Source: Pseudobacteriovorax sp.
GTDB taxonomy: Bacteria; Bdellovibrionota_B; Oligoflexia; Oligoflexales; Oligoflexaceae
Assembly: GCA_013215145.1 (NCBI GenBank)
Contig: JABSRP010000048.1
Coordinates: 1-48,391, forward strand
Length of the DNA stretch: 48,391 nucleotides
Reading direction: 5' to 3'
Positions 27,064-35,224 of the stretch are shown here, piece by piece. The notes beneath the pieces were generated by a model. That model was not told the DNA's origin. It did not search any database and worked only from the letters and a program-made list of their open reading frames with translations. The position numbers were made by a program, and so were the translations under genes. Numbering within the stretch: position 1 is the stretch's first letter; every line of letters starts with the position of its first letter.

Positions 27064-27165
27064 TTTTAAATATTATACGTTTCAAATTTTGCATATGCTT
27101 GGCAAAACACCACTGCCTATATTTAGGCGAGGGCTTTGTATTGCCTTGCAGAAAAGGAGAGCATC

Positions 27166-28089
27166 TTGAAGATTATTGGGAATCTCGTTTTATCAGCAGC
27201 AATGACTCTTTGTGCCATTCCCATCTTTGGCCAGGTAGAAGAACCCATTGCATTCGAAGACTTTGCTCCAGGACCTTACGAAGTAGCCGTAACTGACATC
27301 GATGCAGGCGATGCAGGAGCACCAGCAGAGATGCGCATCTTTATACCTGCGACGACGGACGGCAAACCTCTACCACTTGTTTACATGAACCATGGATTTC
27401 TCGTCCAAAATCAATTTTACACACGTATTCTAACCCATCTTTCAAGTCATGGATTTGCCGTGATCGCTCCTCAGATGTACGGACGCTCGCCGCTACCTTT
27501 TGGCAAACCATCCATGACCCGTGAAGCCGAACTTGGTGAACGCATTATCGCCTGGGCTTTAAGCGACTTAGGAGCACTGACTAATGTTAGTATCCAAGAG
27601 AGTCAAGTAAGTCTCATGGGGCATTCACGAGGTGGTCAGGTAGCTTGGAATATAGCGCGACGAGGAAACGTTGATGTTGCCGCCATCGTTGGCGTTGACC
27701 CTGTGGATGGGCAAAGGCGCGATTCGGTTACAAGAGACGGTTTGGCATCAATCCCATCGCTAACACTAGGTGCTGGCCTTGGCGGATCCTGCGCACCGGA
27801 TGGCCGCAACTATGAAAACTTTTTTGCAGCCGTTGACACAGACCTAACCCAATGGTTAGTAGTGGGCGACAATTTTGGTCATATGGATATGCTCGATGGA
27901 TCCTGCGGCCTTCCCTGTTCATTCTGTCGGAGTGCATCAGGAAACAATTCTCCAGACCAGTTTATAGAAGCTGTATCTGGCTCTGCAACGGCATTTCTTC
28001 AGCTACAAATCAACAATAAAGTTAGCGCAACGACGGAAGTTGAAGCTTATTTTGCTCTCACGCCAGGTTATAGCATTAAGTTAGACTAG
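27166..28089 (+). CDS. Exported chlorophyllase-like alpha/beta hydrolase
   Basis: 307 residues. The start is TTG at 27166, supported by AGGAG 6 nt upstream and by the resulting signal peptide (MKIIGNLVLSAAMTLCAIPIFGQ). An alternative TTG at 27136 adds ten residues with no ribosome site. The fold is the alpha/beta hydrolase of the chlorophyllase/dienelactone group: YMNHGFLVQN (oxyanion), IAPQMYGRS, MGHSRGGQVAW (Ser154), GVDPVDGQRR and FGHMDML (His). The GHSRGG nucleophile elbow and VGVDPVDG are typical of chlorophyllase-type enzymes, but in non-photosynthetic bacteria the true ester substrate is unknown. Two Cys pairs near the end suggest disulfides in an exported enzyme. Confidence 0.87.
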   Translation: MKIIGNLVLSAAMTLCAIPIFGQVEEPIAFEDFAPGPYEVAVTDIDAGDAGAPAEMRIFIPATTDGKPLPLVYMNHGFLVQNQFYTRILTHLSSHGFAVIAPQMYGRSPLPFGKPSMTREAELGERIIAWALSDLGALTNVSIQESQVSLMGHSRGGQVAWNIARRGNVDVAAIVGVDPVDGQRRDSVTRDGLASIPSLTLGAGLGGSCAPDGRNYENFFAAVDTDLTQWLVVGDNFGHMDMLDGSCGLPCSFCRSASGNNSPDQFIEAVSGSATAFLQLQINNKVSATTEVEAYFALTPGYSIKLD

Positions 28090-28123
28090 CGTTGGCAAGC
28101 AGCCATCTAGAAGATTCGATTAC

Positions 28124-28149
28124 ATCGGCCAAGCAGGCCGATTTTTTTT
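28124..28149 (+). terminator. Rho-independent terminator after the chlorophyllase-like gene
   Basis: ATCGGCC-aagca-GGCCGAT followed by eight T residues, 35 bp after the stop codon. Confidence 0.92.
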
Positions 28150-28268
28150 ATCGAAACAACGAAATATCTCAGTAAATATCATCCCCGAACCGTATTTTGC
28201 ATTGAGACAAAGGTCATCCATCTATAGGATGAACGCCCATAGGTAATAAATACGGCGGAAACATAGTA

Positions 28269-29501
28269 GTGGATACAGTTTTAACAATCGATGGCAACAG
28301 CTTTCCCGGAATATGGCGCTACCTGCTACCCGAAGACTTTGCGTATATGAAACTACCACAAGAGAGGCATTCAACCTGCCACAATTGTCCAAGTGTTGCA
28401 TGCCAGTCCTTCCGTCCAGACTATCGCTGCTGCACCTACCTACCAAAGATGACTAACTTTCAACTATCTCAGGTATTTCACGATAATCCAGAATCAATCA
28501 AAAGATTGGTCCATCGTCGCCTAGTGACTCCGGAAGGGCTAACCGCAAGCCCAACAGATTGGTTTTTGTCAGCCGTCCAAAATACAAGCGGTCAATTTGG
28601 AAAGGGTGATCTGATCCTATGTCCTATGTTTAATAAAGAACTCAATAACTGTGGTGTCCATCGATTTCGTAATGCTACTTGTTCCACGTTCTTCTGCTAC
28701 AAGGACCATGGAGCCGAAGGAGAGATCTTCTGGGACAAACTCGAGACATTAGTCGTTCAGATAGAAAGCGCATTGAGCCAATGGATCATGAGTGAGTTAG
28801 GGATCAACATTGAGATGTTTTTCCAAAGCCTAGCCGACGCGGCCGAAGACTGGACCCCACCAGAGCCACCGATTTCTGGGCCTGTGGGTTGGACCGAAAC
28901 CATTATGAAAGGTCTATGGCAAGATTGGTATCACCGAGAAACCGAGTATTTTCAAAAGTCCTATCAATTGTTGCAGGATCATAAACATGAATTATATGAG
29001 ATTGCAAAATCTTACCCTATGAAACGCCCATCTGAATTTGAACGTAAGATGCAGTCTAAAGTTCCCGATGCTATCAGCCACCGATTAAGCGAGTCGGAGA
29101 CCTATCAGAAAGGTGATATTGTTTCCATTGAAAGTCTTTGGTACGAGTTTTCAGCAGTTCAGAGAAACCTGCTGAAAATTCCCAGTAGTGGAGAAGAGAT
29201 GGTTCAAAATCCATATCTTTCTTTGGTAGAACTAAATAACTTTAGTTTAGATCAGACCTTAAAACCCCATCTAGAAGGGTACTCACATGCAGTTATTAAT
29301 CCAGACTCTCCTACGCAAAACCTAGACTCTATGGTCGTCATAAAGAGCCATGAGACTGAGTTATGGCACTACTTTTCTAGCCCTAAACCAATTGATGAAA
29401 CTCTTTATTTAGAATTAACAGACCAAGATCCACAAGAAATTATGCGGACTATCTCCGAGTGGATAAAAAGACAAATACTGGTTGATAGAAAACGAATTTA
29501 G
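28269..29501 (+). CDS. Cysteine-cluster protein (YkgJ-like N-terminus), function unknown
   Basis: 410 residues with nine cysteines in the first 143: C37, C40, C45, C54, C55, then C118, C128, C138 and C143. The spacing C-x2-C-x4-C-x8-CC and the later C..C..C recall YkgJ/UPF0153-type proteins, which bind zinc or iron-sulfur. The rest (150-410) is a helical and mixed domain I do not recognise, with repeated acidic and aromatic residues. No export signal, so probably cytoplasmic. The start is GTG at 28269 after a GGCGGAAA-like site; the next methionine is at residue 27, immediately before the cysteines. A terminator separates it from the upstream gene. Metal binding: likely. Reaction: unknown. 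Confidence 0.78.
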   Translation: MDTVLTIDGNSFPGIWRYLLPEDFAYMKLPQERHSTCHNCPSVACQSFRPDYRCCTYLPKMTNFQLSQVFHDNPESIKRLVHRRLVTPEGLTASPTDWFLSAVQNTSGQFGKGDLILCPMFNKELNNCGVHRFRNATCSTFFCYKDHGAEGEIFWDKLETLVVQIESALSQWIMSELGINIEMFFQSLADAAEDWTPPEPPISGPVGWTETIMKGLWQDWYHRETEYFQKSYQLLQDHKHELYEIAKSYPMKRPSEFERKMQSKVPDAISHRLSESETYQKGDIVSIESLWYEFSAVQRNLLKIPSSGEEMVQNPYLSLVELNNFSLDQTLKPHLEGYSHAVINPDSPTQNLDSMVVIKSHETELWHYFSSPKPIDETLYLELTDQDPQEIMRTISEWIKRQILVDRKRI

Positions 29502-29521
29502 AAAGATAGCTATAAAAAAGA

Positions 29522-29548
29522 AAATCCCAAGAACAGGTCTTGGGATTT
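29522..29548. terminator. Bidirectional terminator between the cysteine-cluster gene and HU
   Basis: AAATCCCAAGA / TCTTGGGATTT is an 11-bp perfect stem with a 5-nt loop. On the minus strand it is followed by a T-rich tract, so it suits HU best; the A-rich flank on the other side serves the plus-strand gene less well. Confidence 0.88.
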
Positions 29549-29570
29549 GTGCCATATTCAAAAATGGAAA

Positions 29571-29864
29571 TTACTTCTTTTTAGGTTGAACACAGTTCTT
29601 AAGTTCGGTACCACACTTAAAAACAGGTACTTTACGAGCTGGAATGTTCACGGATTCACCAGTTTGGGGGTTAATTCCTTTTCTTTTCGCTCGTTGTGCA
29701 ACCTTAAACTTACCGAATCCAGGAAGAACGAGGTCTGCGTCCAGTTTATTCTTCTTCAGATGAGCGTAACCGATCTCTTTGTAAGAGTCGAAAACACGTT
29801 TAACACCTGCTTTAGAAAGTTCTGTCGCGTCAGCAATCGCTTCAATAAGTTCTGCTTGATTCAT
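29571..29864 (-). CDS. HU-family histone-like DNA-binding protein
   Basis: 97 residues, the standard length of HU/IHF subunits. It has MNQAELIEAIADATELSKAGVKRVFDS (dimerisation helices), LPGFGKFKVAQRAKRKGINPQTGESVNIPA (the DNA-embracing arm with the intercalating Pro in GINPQTGE) and ARKVPVFKCGTELKN at the end. It bends and compacts DNA as a dimer. The tail has extra lysines (PKKK). ATG at 29864 has GGAG 7 nt upstream. It is a single-gene unit with a terminator right after it. Confidence 0.96.
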   Translation of the reverse strand: MNQAELIEAIADATELSKAGVKRVFDSYKEIGYAHLKKNKLDADLVLPGFGKFKVAQRAKRKGINPQTGESVNIPARKVPVFKCGTELKNCVQPKKK

Positions 29865-30322
29865 GAATTGTCTCCATTAGAAAAGTAATTTAAGCACCAA
29901 GAATATCAACGAAACACAATGATAGTAAAGTAAATTAAGGCAAAAAGGAAAAACTTTATCGATCTATGGATATTTATCCAGGAGAACATGAAAAGACACA
30001 AATGGATTTTTCCCTAAACACATAACCCAGATGATTAAGGCCCAAAACCAAACAGCTCGAGAGGCCTCTTTGAATAGCGCCAAAAAATCACTATTTAGGT
30101 AGATCTATTCTTGCAGATGGCAACACGACTCGTAAAGGCATGTACCAATATAGGCTGTAACTAGGGCCACAATCATCTTTTTATGACGTAGTCAAAAACA
30201 AAAGTCATCTAAAAACAAGGAAACTATCCAGGTCGGGAGCAGATGGGTTCTGTACGACCGCAGAAAACGTAGCTGTAAACTGCGTTTATTCGACTGCGGT
30301 CGGAGAGTAAGTACTCGGCACC
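29865..30322. other. Intergenic region upstream of HU and downstream of the tyrosinase
   Basis: No gene is supported. The HU promoter should be here; TTTACT-N16-GATATT on the minus strand near 29900-29930 is a weak candidate. The rest is AT-rich with no ORF of note, apart from the strong inverted repeat at 30255-30302. Confidence 0.4.
30255..30302. repeat. Long imperfect inverted repeat 3' of the tyrosinase gene
   Basis: Outer arms CGACCGCAG / CTGCGGTCG (30255-30263, 30294-30302) are perfect. Inside them AAACG / CGTTT can extend the stem. It lies 20 bp after the tyrosinase stop. It has no T-run, so it is a structured 3' end or a protein site rather than a classic terminator. Confidence 0.6.
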
Positions 30323-32074
30323 TTACCCCCAGTTTCGGGTTTGCAGCTTAAATCTCAGGCTGGAAAAAGAACCTTCCGGGACGCTAGTTTTGTTTCCATC
30401 CCAATTCTGTACAGTCAGTTTTATTGTAGATTTTCCGGCACGCTGGAGACTAGTACTCAAGCGTCTAAACAAATCTCCAACTGGGAATGCGGTATTGACT
30501 CCGTGATGGCCGTGATGCCCATGCCCTTCTCCAAAGAATCCATAGCGCCCAAACTCTATGAAGCTCGAGCTGCCAGGTAACTGAATCGAAAAAACCAGTT
30601 GAATCTGCCGATTTTTGTTTGCTGTCATCCCCTCTATTCCAGGCTCGACAGCAAAAGGCGCGATTAGTTCCTCCGCCAAAATACTAATCGAGGTTTTCCG
30701 CGGAGACAGAGCGAGAATTTGATTAAGAGCAAGCTTCAATCCGGGATCTTCCGTTAAATTTGAGAACGAAACCGTAAATTCTCTTTGACCTATACCTACA
30801 GGTTTTTGCTCGGTTAAAACAAAGGCCTGGGTTTTAGATTTAACAGGCTCGGAGAAAGAATTACGATATTTGGCGATAACATCTAGCTGAGAGTCTTGAG
30901 TTGTATCGTAATCTATCAGATGAGTTCGATGGAGATTTATGGTATCAGCAATAGTAATACCAGTAATACCGCCACTACCGTATAAATCACCATCGGGCTT
31001 ATAAAACCCTTTTAAGGGTTCCGTTCGAAGTGGCTCCGTCAAGTACGGTCCGCTCAAAAAGTTACTCGTATCAAACTCAAACGTAGCCCGCCGGTTGTCA
31101 TCAGCTTGAGAGTATTCGGCTGTTCCCGCCGCAGGGAGGATATTAGCCACCTCGTTCGCCGCCAGCCTTTTCTCAATCCAAACCGACCATAGACGATCAA
31201 CGTTACAATGATGAGTCCAGAATATTGGATCGTAGGGTGATAGGAATGACCCCATAATTCCTCCAACCATTCCGTGACCCGAGTTGTGAGGACTAGCCTC
31301 AATCACACCTTGACCTCCAGAAGCGCGATCTCTGATGCCCGCAGCAGGAGAGCTACAGAAGGCCATAAAATCGGCGACATCTAACATGGAATTAATGCTT
31401 TCACTCCCAAAGGTTCGGCTTTGGGTTTCGGCAATAATAGTCGTCTCAGTGATGCGACGAGGAGAGCCACCAATAGAGTTCAGTACTGGATCATCGTTCA
31501 TATTGAGTGGCGAGTTTGCTTGAAAAAAAATAGCCGGAAGCGGTTTTTGAGCTGTCCAATCCCAATAGGGTATAGCAAAGTTCTTATAATAAAAATCCAT
31601 TTCGTCGCCCTGATGAAGCCTTTCGCCTTTCGGAATCCCTGCTGCCACGTCGCGGCATATCTCCTCAAACGCAAACATATAGGCGCGATGCCAGGGAAGG
31701 AAGTACCAATTTCCATGAGGACAACTTCGTTCATGAATCACTGCCTGGGCTGCCCAGCCTGTCCAGTCTTTAATTTTTGTATAGTCTTCGTCACTAAGAG
31801 AAAACGACTGTAAATAAGTGGAGATAATGTCAGCAGGTGCATTCACCTCGTCTCTAGATTTCATAACCTTTACGATATCTTCATAGACTTTTAGCATGCT
31901 TTCTCCATCCTGTGAAAACATGCTATAGCGAACTCTTTTTGGTGCTTGTTGGGCCGTTTCCTTTACAGCACTTCCTTCGTTGCTGGTTGTTTTGCAGCCA
32001 TAAAGAGCCAAGGCTGGATAAGACAATGCTGAGTACGAAATAAATCTTCGTCGATTTATCGATCTAAACTTCAT
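30323..32074 (-). CDS. Exported tyrosinase-family (type-3 copper) protein
   Basis: 583 residues. The N-terminus MKFRSINRRRFISYSALSYPALALYGC has a twin-arginine-like RR pair and a possible lipobox (LYGC). CuA ligands appear in HERSCPHGNWYFLPWHRAYMF, with two of the His and a Cys that could form a thioether. CuB ligands are in SPHNSGHGMVGGIMGSFLSPYDPIFWTHHCNVDRLW. All hallmarks of an active binuclear copper oxidase are present, so it likely oxidises phenols to quinones. The C-terminal 200 residues are a beta-rich domain resembling that of polyphenol oxidases. The ATG at 32074 has AGAGGA 7 nt upstream; the ATG at 32080 would be too close to it. It lies 92 bp downstream of the cyclase-like gene on the same strand. 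Confidence 0.92.
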   Translation of the reverse strand: MKFRSINRRRFISYSALSYPALALYGCKTTSNEGSAVKETAQQAPKRVRYSMFSQDGESMLKVYEDIVKVMKSRDEVNAPADIISTYLQSFSLSDEDYTKIKDWTGWAAQAVIHERSCPHGNWYFLPWHRAYMFAFEEICRDVAAGIPKGERLHQGDEMDFYYKNFAIPYWDWTAQKPLPAIFFQANSPLNMNDDPVLNSIGGSPRRITETTIIAETQSRTFGSESINSMLDVADFMAFCSSPAAGIRDRASGGQGVIEASPHNSGHGMVGGIMGSFLSPYDPIFWTHHCNVDRLWSVWIEKRLAANEVANILPAAGTAEYSQADDNRRATFEFDTSNFLSGPYLTEPLRTEPLKGFYKPDGDLYGSGGITGITIADTINLHRTHLIDYDTTQDSQLDVIAKYRNSFSEPVKSKTQAFVLTEQKPVGIGQREFTVSFSNLTEDPGLKLALNQILALSPRKTSISILAEELIAPFAVEPGIEGMTANKNRQIQLVFSIQLPGSSSFIEFGRYGFFGEGHGHHGHHGVNTAFPVGDLFRRLSTSLQRAGKSTIKLTVQNWDGNKTSVPEGSFSSLRFKLQTRNWG

Positions 32075-32166
32075 AATCATTCCTCTTGATGTGAATACGG
32101 GATTATATCCAGATCTTTAAACAACAATCAAGAACTGCTTAGGGAAAATTTTCTTTAGTTTTAGCT

Positions 32167-32997
32167 TTACTGAATTTTCTTAAACTGGATCTCAAAAACC
32201 AAGGGCCAACGCTTTCCGGTGATATAAATTTTAGACTGCTCCACATCAAAGGCAATTCCATTGAGCACATCGTCAGAACCCAAACTTTCTTCTAAATCGC
32301 CTAATAGTTCCTCCGTTGGGATTGTTATTTCCCGTAAGACTGATCCCGTCTTGGGGTCGATAGCCAAAATACTATTAGTCAACCAAACGTTTGCGTATAT
32401 TAGGCCTTCAATATATTCGAGTTCATTGAGACGGCTAACAAGTGCACCATCCTTCGCAACAGTTAGGGTTTTTGTGACGGCTTTAGTCGTTGGATCTATA
32501 AAATACAAGGTCTCCGTACCATCGCTCAAGATAAGTGATACCCCATCAGTGGTTAAGCCCCAGCCCTCAGAGTCGTAGGTAAAATCCTCGGTTAGCAGCA
32601 AAAAACCAGATTCCGTTTCTTGATAGACAAAACCTTGTTTCGATTTCCAAGTCAGCTGATAAAATTTACCCTCTAAGTAGGTCAGCCCTTCTCCAAAGTA
32701 CTGCGAATCCAGATCGTTTTGCTTGATGGCATTTCCTGTACTATTATCCACCTTACGAATATTGGATTCTCCATAAAGCCCCGTAGATTCGTAAAAGACT
32801 CCCTCGACAACAATAAATCCCTGGGTGAAAGCTTGGGTATCGTGAGGTAAGGAACGAATCACCTCTACTGAGTAATCCTCCAGAGACGGATCCAAAGCCA
32901 CAGGTTCCTCTGTTCCCGAGGGACTTTGCTTTGCACATGCCGCATTGACGGCAAATACAAATGTGATTATTGCAAAACGTTTAGTAGCCTGATTCAT
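32167..32997 (-). CDS. Glutaminyl-peptide cyclotransferase-like lipoprotein
   Basis: 276 residues. Signal peptide MNQATKRFAIITFVFAVNAAC with a lipobox-like AAC. The mature part matches the glutamine cyclotransferase (PF05096, papaya-type five-blade propeller): LPHDTQAFTQGFIVVEGVFYESTGLYGES, YFGEGLTYLEGKFYQLTWK, LNELEYIEGLIYANVWLTNSILAIDP and VLNGIAFD. The enzyme forms N-terminal pyroglutamate from Gln. The ATG at 32997 is preferred over a TTG at 33027 because of the signal peptide. It is upstream of and probably co-transcribed with the tyrosinase gene, and divergent from the DUF4360-like gene. Confidence 0.92.
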   Translation of the reverse strand: MNQATKRFAIITFVFAVNAACAKQSPSGTEEPVALDPSLEDYSVEVIRSLPHDTQAFTQGFIVVEGVFYESTGLYGESNIRKVDNSTGNAIKQNDLDSQYFGEGLTYLEGKFYQLTWKSKQGFVYQETESGFLLLTEDFTYDSEGWGLTTDGVSLILSDGTETLYFIDPTTKAVTKTLTVAKDGALVSRLNELEYIEGLIYANVWLTNSILAIDPKTGSVLREITIPTEELLGDLEESLGSDDVLNGIAFDVEQSKIYITGKRWPLVFEIQFKKIQ

Positions 32998-33142
32998 CGC
33001 GTCACCATGATCAATTGAAAAAGACAATCCATCATAACACGCTGCTCGATAAGCTAACGAAAATACTTATAAGCCAAAAAATCCTAGAACCCCTGCCCTT
33101 CCTATGCTAAACAAGCGCAAAACTGCCACTTGAGGAGAGTCG

Positions 33143-33997
33143 ATGAAACTAATATTAACCCTCGCATTAGGGACCATAAGCCTTGCACTAAATGCAGCCC
33201 CTAAAGATGCACCAAAAAACTTAAACTTTTTGCGCCTAGAAGCCTCTGGCCCAGGCTGTGAGCCAGGAACAGTTTCACGGATCCTCAGTGAAGACCGAGA
33301 GGCCTTCACCTTGTCGTTTGCCACATTCATCGCCGCAACCGAGATGCCAGACTCCAATAAACAACGAACGCGATGCTCACTCTCAATGTCCGTAAACAAG
33401 CCTCAAAAATGGGCTTTTGGTATTGTCGCCCTCGAGATCCGAGGTTTTGCGTCCACCGGCGCCAATAGCAGCGCAGTAACGACTGTAAAGCGAGTCGTCG
33501 AAGGCTCAAGAAATGTCCTGTTGGCGAAAGAAACCATCGAGGCGCATCACGATGACTTCTTCCAATACTCTTACGATGTACCCTTAACAGACGTTACTTG
33601 GTACGGTTGCAAACGCACTGACTCTTTAAGGCTAAATGTGGTCGCCCGTGCCGAAGCCAATGGATCAGAAGATAGCTACATTGCCATTGATTCGGTCGAT
33701 GGCAGCGGCTACCAAGAATTTGGAGTTGTTTGGCGCAAATGTCGAGGAGAGACAAAACAAAAGCACTTTGGAGTCTGCAAAGTTCGACTTGAAAAAATAA
33801 ACAACCCCGATCGTAGGCTAAGAAAAAAGATTAAGGTGAACGCCCAAGCCAAAGATCTCGTTAAGCTCAAGGAGAAACTTAGTAAAAAAATTAAAAGGAA
33901 GTGCAATCGTCCTAAACTTGGGGAAAGAGGCTTTCGCTGCAAGCCTTTCCAACAGATCGAGGATATATGCCGATTTGGTAAAATTAAACCTCGCTAG
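33143..33997 (+). CDS. DUF4360-like secreted protein with basic C-terminus
   Basis: 284 residues. Signal peptide MKLILTLALGTISLALNA, then a beta-rich domain with ASGPGCEPGTVSRIL, FATFIAATEMPDSNKQRTRCSLSMSVN and KWAFGIVALEIRGFAS. This matches the DUF4360 pattern of small secreted proteins. The last ~85 residues are Lys/Arg-rich with several Cys (GVCKVRLEKINNPDRRLRKK, KRKCNRPKLGERGFRCKPFQ), unlike the core family. ATG at 33143 after GAGGAGAG. It stands alone, divergent from the cyclase gene. Function unknown; disulfide-stabilised exported protein is the safe reading. Confidence 0.8.
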   Translation: MKLILTLALGTISLALNAAPKDAPKNLNFLRLEASGPGCEPGTVSRILSEDREAFTLSFATFIAATEMPDSNKQRTRCSLSMSVNKPQKWAFGIVALEIRGFASTGANSSAVTTVKRVVEGSRNVLLAKETIEAHHDDFFQYSYDVPLTDVTWYGCKRTDSLRLNVVARAEANGSEDSYIAIDSVDGSGYQEFGVVWRKCRGETKQKHFGVCKVRLEKINNPDRRLRKKIKVNAQAKDLVKLKEKLSKKIKRKCNRPKLGERGFRCKPFQQIEDICRFGKIKPR

Positions 33998-34407
33998 GTA
34001 TTTTTATAGTCAACGACGCATCAGGCTTGACTTTCTGTTGTGATTCGTTGGCTACCTTTCATTCAGGGACACTCGTTTAAATATACCCAGCCCTCTCAAG
34101 CATCCGTCTCCTATGAAAACACCTAATAATTTTTTCTAGTAACAATAGCTAGTAAGGAGCTTATAAAGTTCTAAGATGTTATAAGACGATCAAGCTCCCA
34201 CTATCTTAGCGAGATCTTTCTAACCTTTTGACTCGCTCTTTTGCTCCTTCAAAACTTCGAAAAATAAATTTTTTATATTTAATTTCAGTAATTTAACCAA
34301 CTTTCAGGGCATAGCAGAGTAAAAATATCGAGATTCAAATTCTCTCAAGAAAGTCTGGAACTAAACTTGCTTAATGGCTTGTAAGATTAATTTAGGAGAC
34401 GACGACC
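33998..34407. other. AT-rich intergenic region
   Basis: 410 bp without a supported gene. No strong terminator follows the DUF4360-like gene. GGAG at 34394-34397 is the ribosome site of the next gene. The promoter of that gene should lie in the last 100 bp, but no clear boxes are seen. Confidence 0.5.
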
Positions 34408-35082
34408 ATGCACGCAATGATGAAAAAGATTTTGTTGATAACATTCGCCACCGTTCAAACGCTCTCTTGGCAAACTGCTGAAGCCAGAGACTTTAATATC
34501 GCTAACTTCGACGAAGACCGACTCAGTGACCTTTCTGCTGCTGTCCTACGCGAGTCAAGAGAGCTTGTCACTATCGCTAGACGCGCGCAATACCGAGAGA
34601 TCCAAAGCCGCGCTCAAGCCTTTTACGGCCAAACGTCTTTGTTCTACCGTGGACTAGAGGACGGTTTAAGTATCCGTGAATTAGGTGACATCCTTGATGA
34701 TCTAGAGCTTATCAACTTGAATCAAGTGAGACGAGCCGTTGATCGCGCAAACGATCGCAGTATGGACGATCAGTATCGCGTACTGCGCCGTACCTTCTTT
34801 GCTCTTAAAGCAGAATTCGAAGATGGCGCTGAAGAGCCTGACTACACAAGACTAGTCATCAACTACGGAACCTACTTCAAAGCCACAACGGCTCAGGCCT
34901 CTAGCCTTCCTTACTGGCAAAAATGCTACATCAGCCGCAACCAAGTCGTGGTTTTGGAAGGTGACGTTAGACTAACTGGTGGGACTGTTCGTGTCACTCT
35001 AGTAGATCCTATTCCAGGGTGCTCTTTCGGATCTGTGGGACAAACGGGTTACATCTACACCCCACACTTCAACCGTTACTAA
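34408..35082 (+). CDS. Secreted protein of unknown function
   Basis: 224 residues. Signal peptide (MMKKILLITFATVQTLSWQTAEA), then a strongly charged helical domain (about 25-145: LSAAVLRESRELVTIARRAQYREIQSRAQAFYG ... DDLELINLNQVRRAVDRAND). A short beta-like end with two Cys (QKCYISRNQ, IPGCSFGSVG) follows. No known family. The ATG at 34408 has AGGAG 10 nt upstream; ATGs at 34417 and 34420 are alternatives with similar signal peptides. A terminator pair follows, so it is monocistronic. Confidence 0.75.
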   Translation: MHAMMKKILLITFATVQTLSWQTAEARDFNIANFDEDRLSDLSAAVLRESRELVTIARRAQYREIQSRAQAFYGQTSLFYRGLEDGLSIRELGDILDDLELINLNQVRRAVDRANDRSMDDQYRVLRRTFFALKAEFEDGAEEPDYTRLVINYGTYFKATTAQASSLPYWQKCYISRNQVVVLEGDVRLTGGTVRVTLVDPIPGCSFGSVGQTGYIYTPHFNRY

Positions 35083-35089
35083 GCAAAGC

Positions 35090-35118
35090 GTCTCAACCGC
35101 AGCGCTCGCGATTGAGAC
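35090..35118 (+). terminator. Stem-loop after the unknown secreted gene
   Basis: GTCTCAA / TTGAGAC (35090-35096, 35112-35118) forms a 7-bp stem 7 bp after the stop codon. No T-run; probably a processing or stabilising element in front of the terminator at 35145. Confidence 0.45.
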
Positions 35119-35144
35119 CTAGCACACTCAAGTCTATTTATTTC

Positions 35145-35182
35145 AGCGGCCTCTAATTTAGATTTTTGGCCGCTATTTTTTT
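35145..35182 (+). terminator. Rho-independent terminator
   Basis: AGCGGCC / GGCCGCT (35145-35151, 35168-35174), 16-nt loop, then A and seven T residues. Confidence 0.88.
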
Positions 35183-35224
35183 AAGAATCACCGTAAGCAG
35201 CCCATCACTTTGACGAGAGATCAC

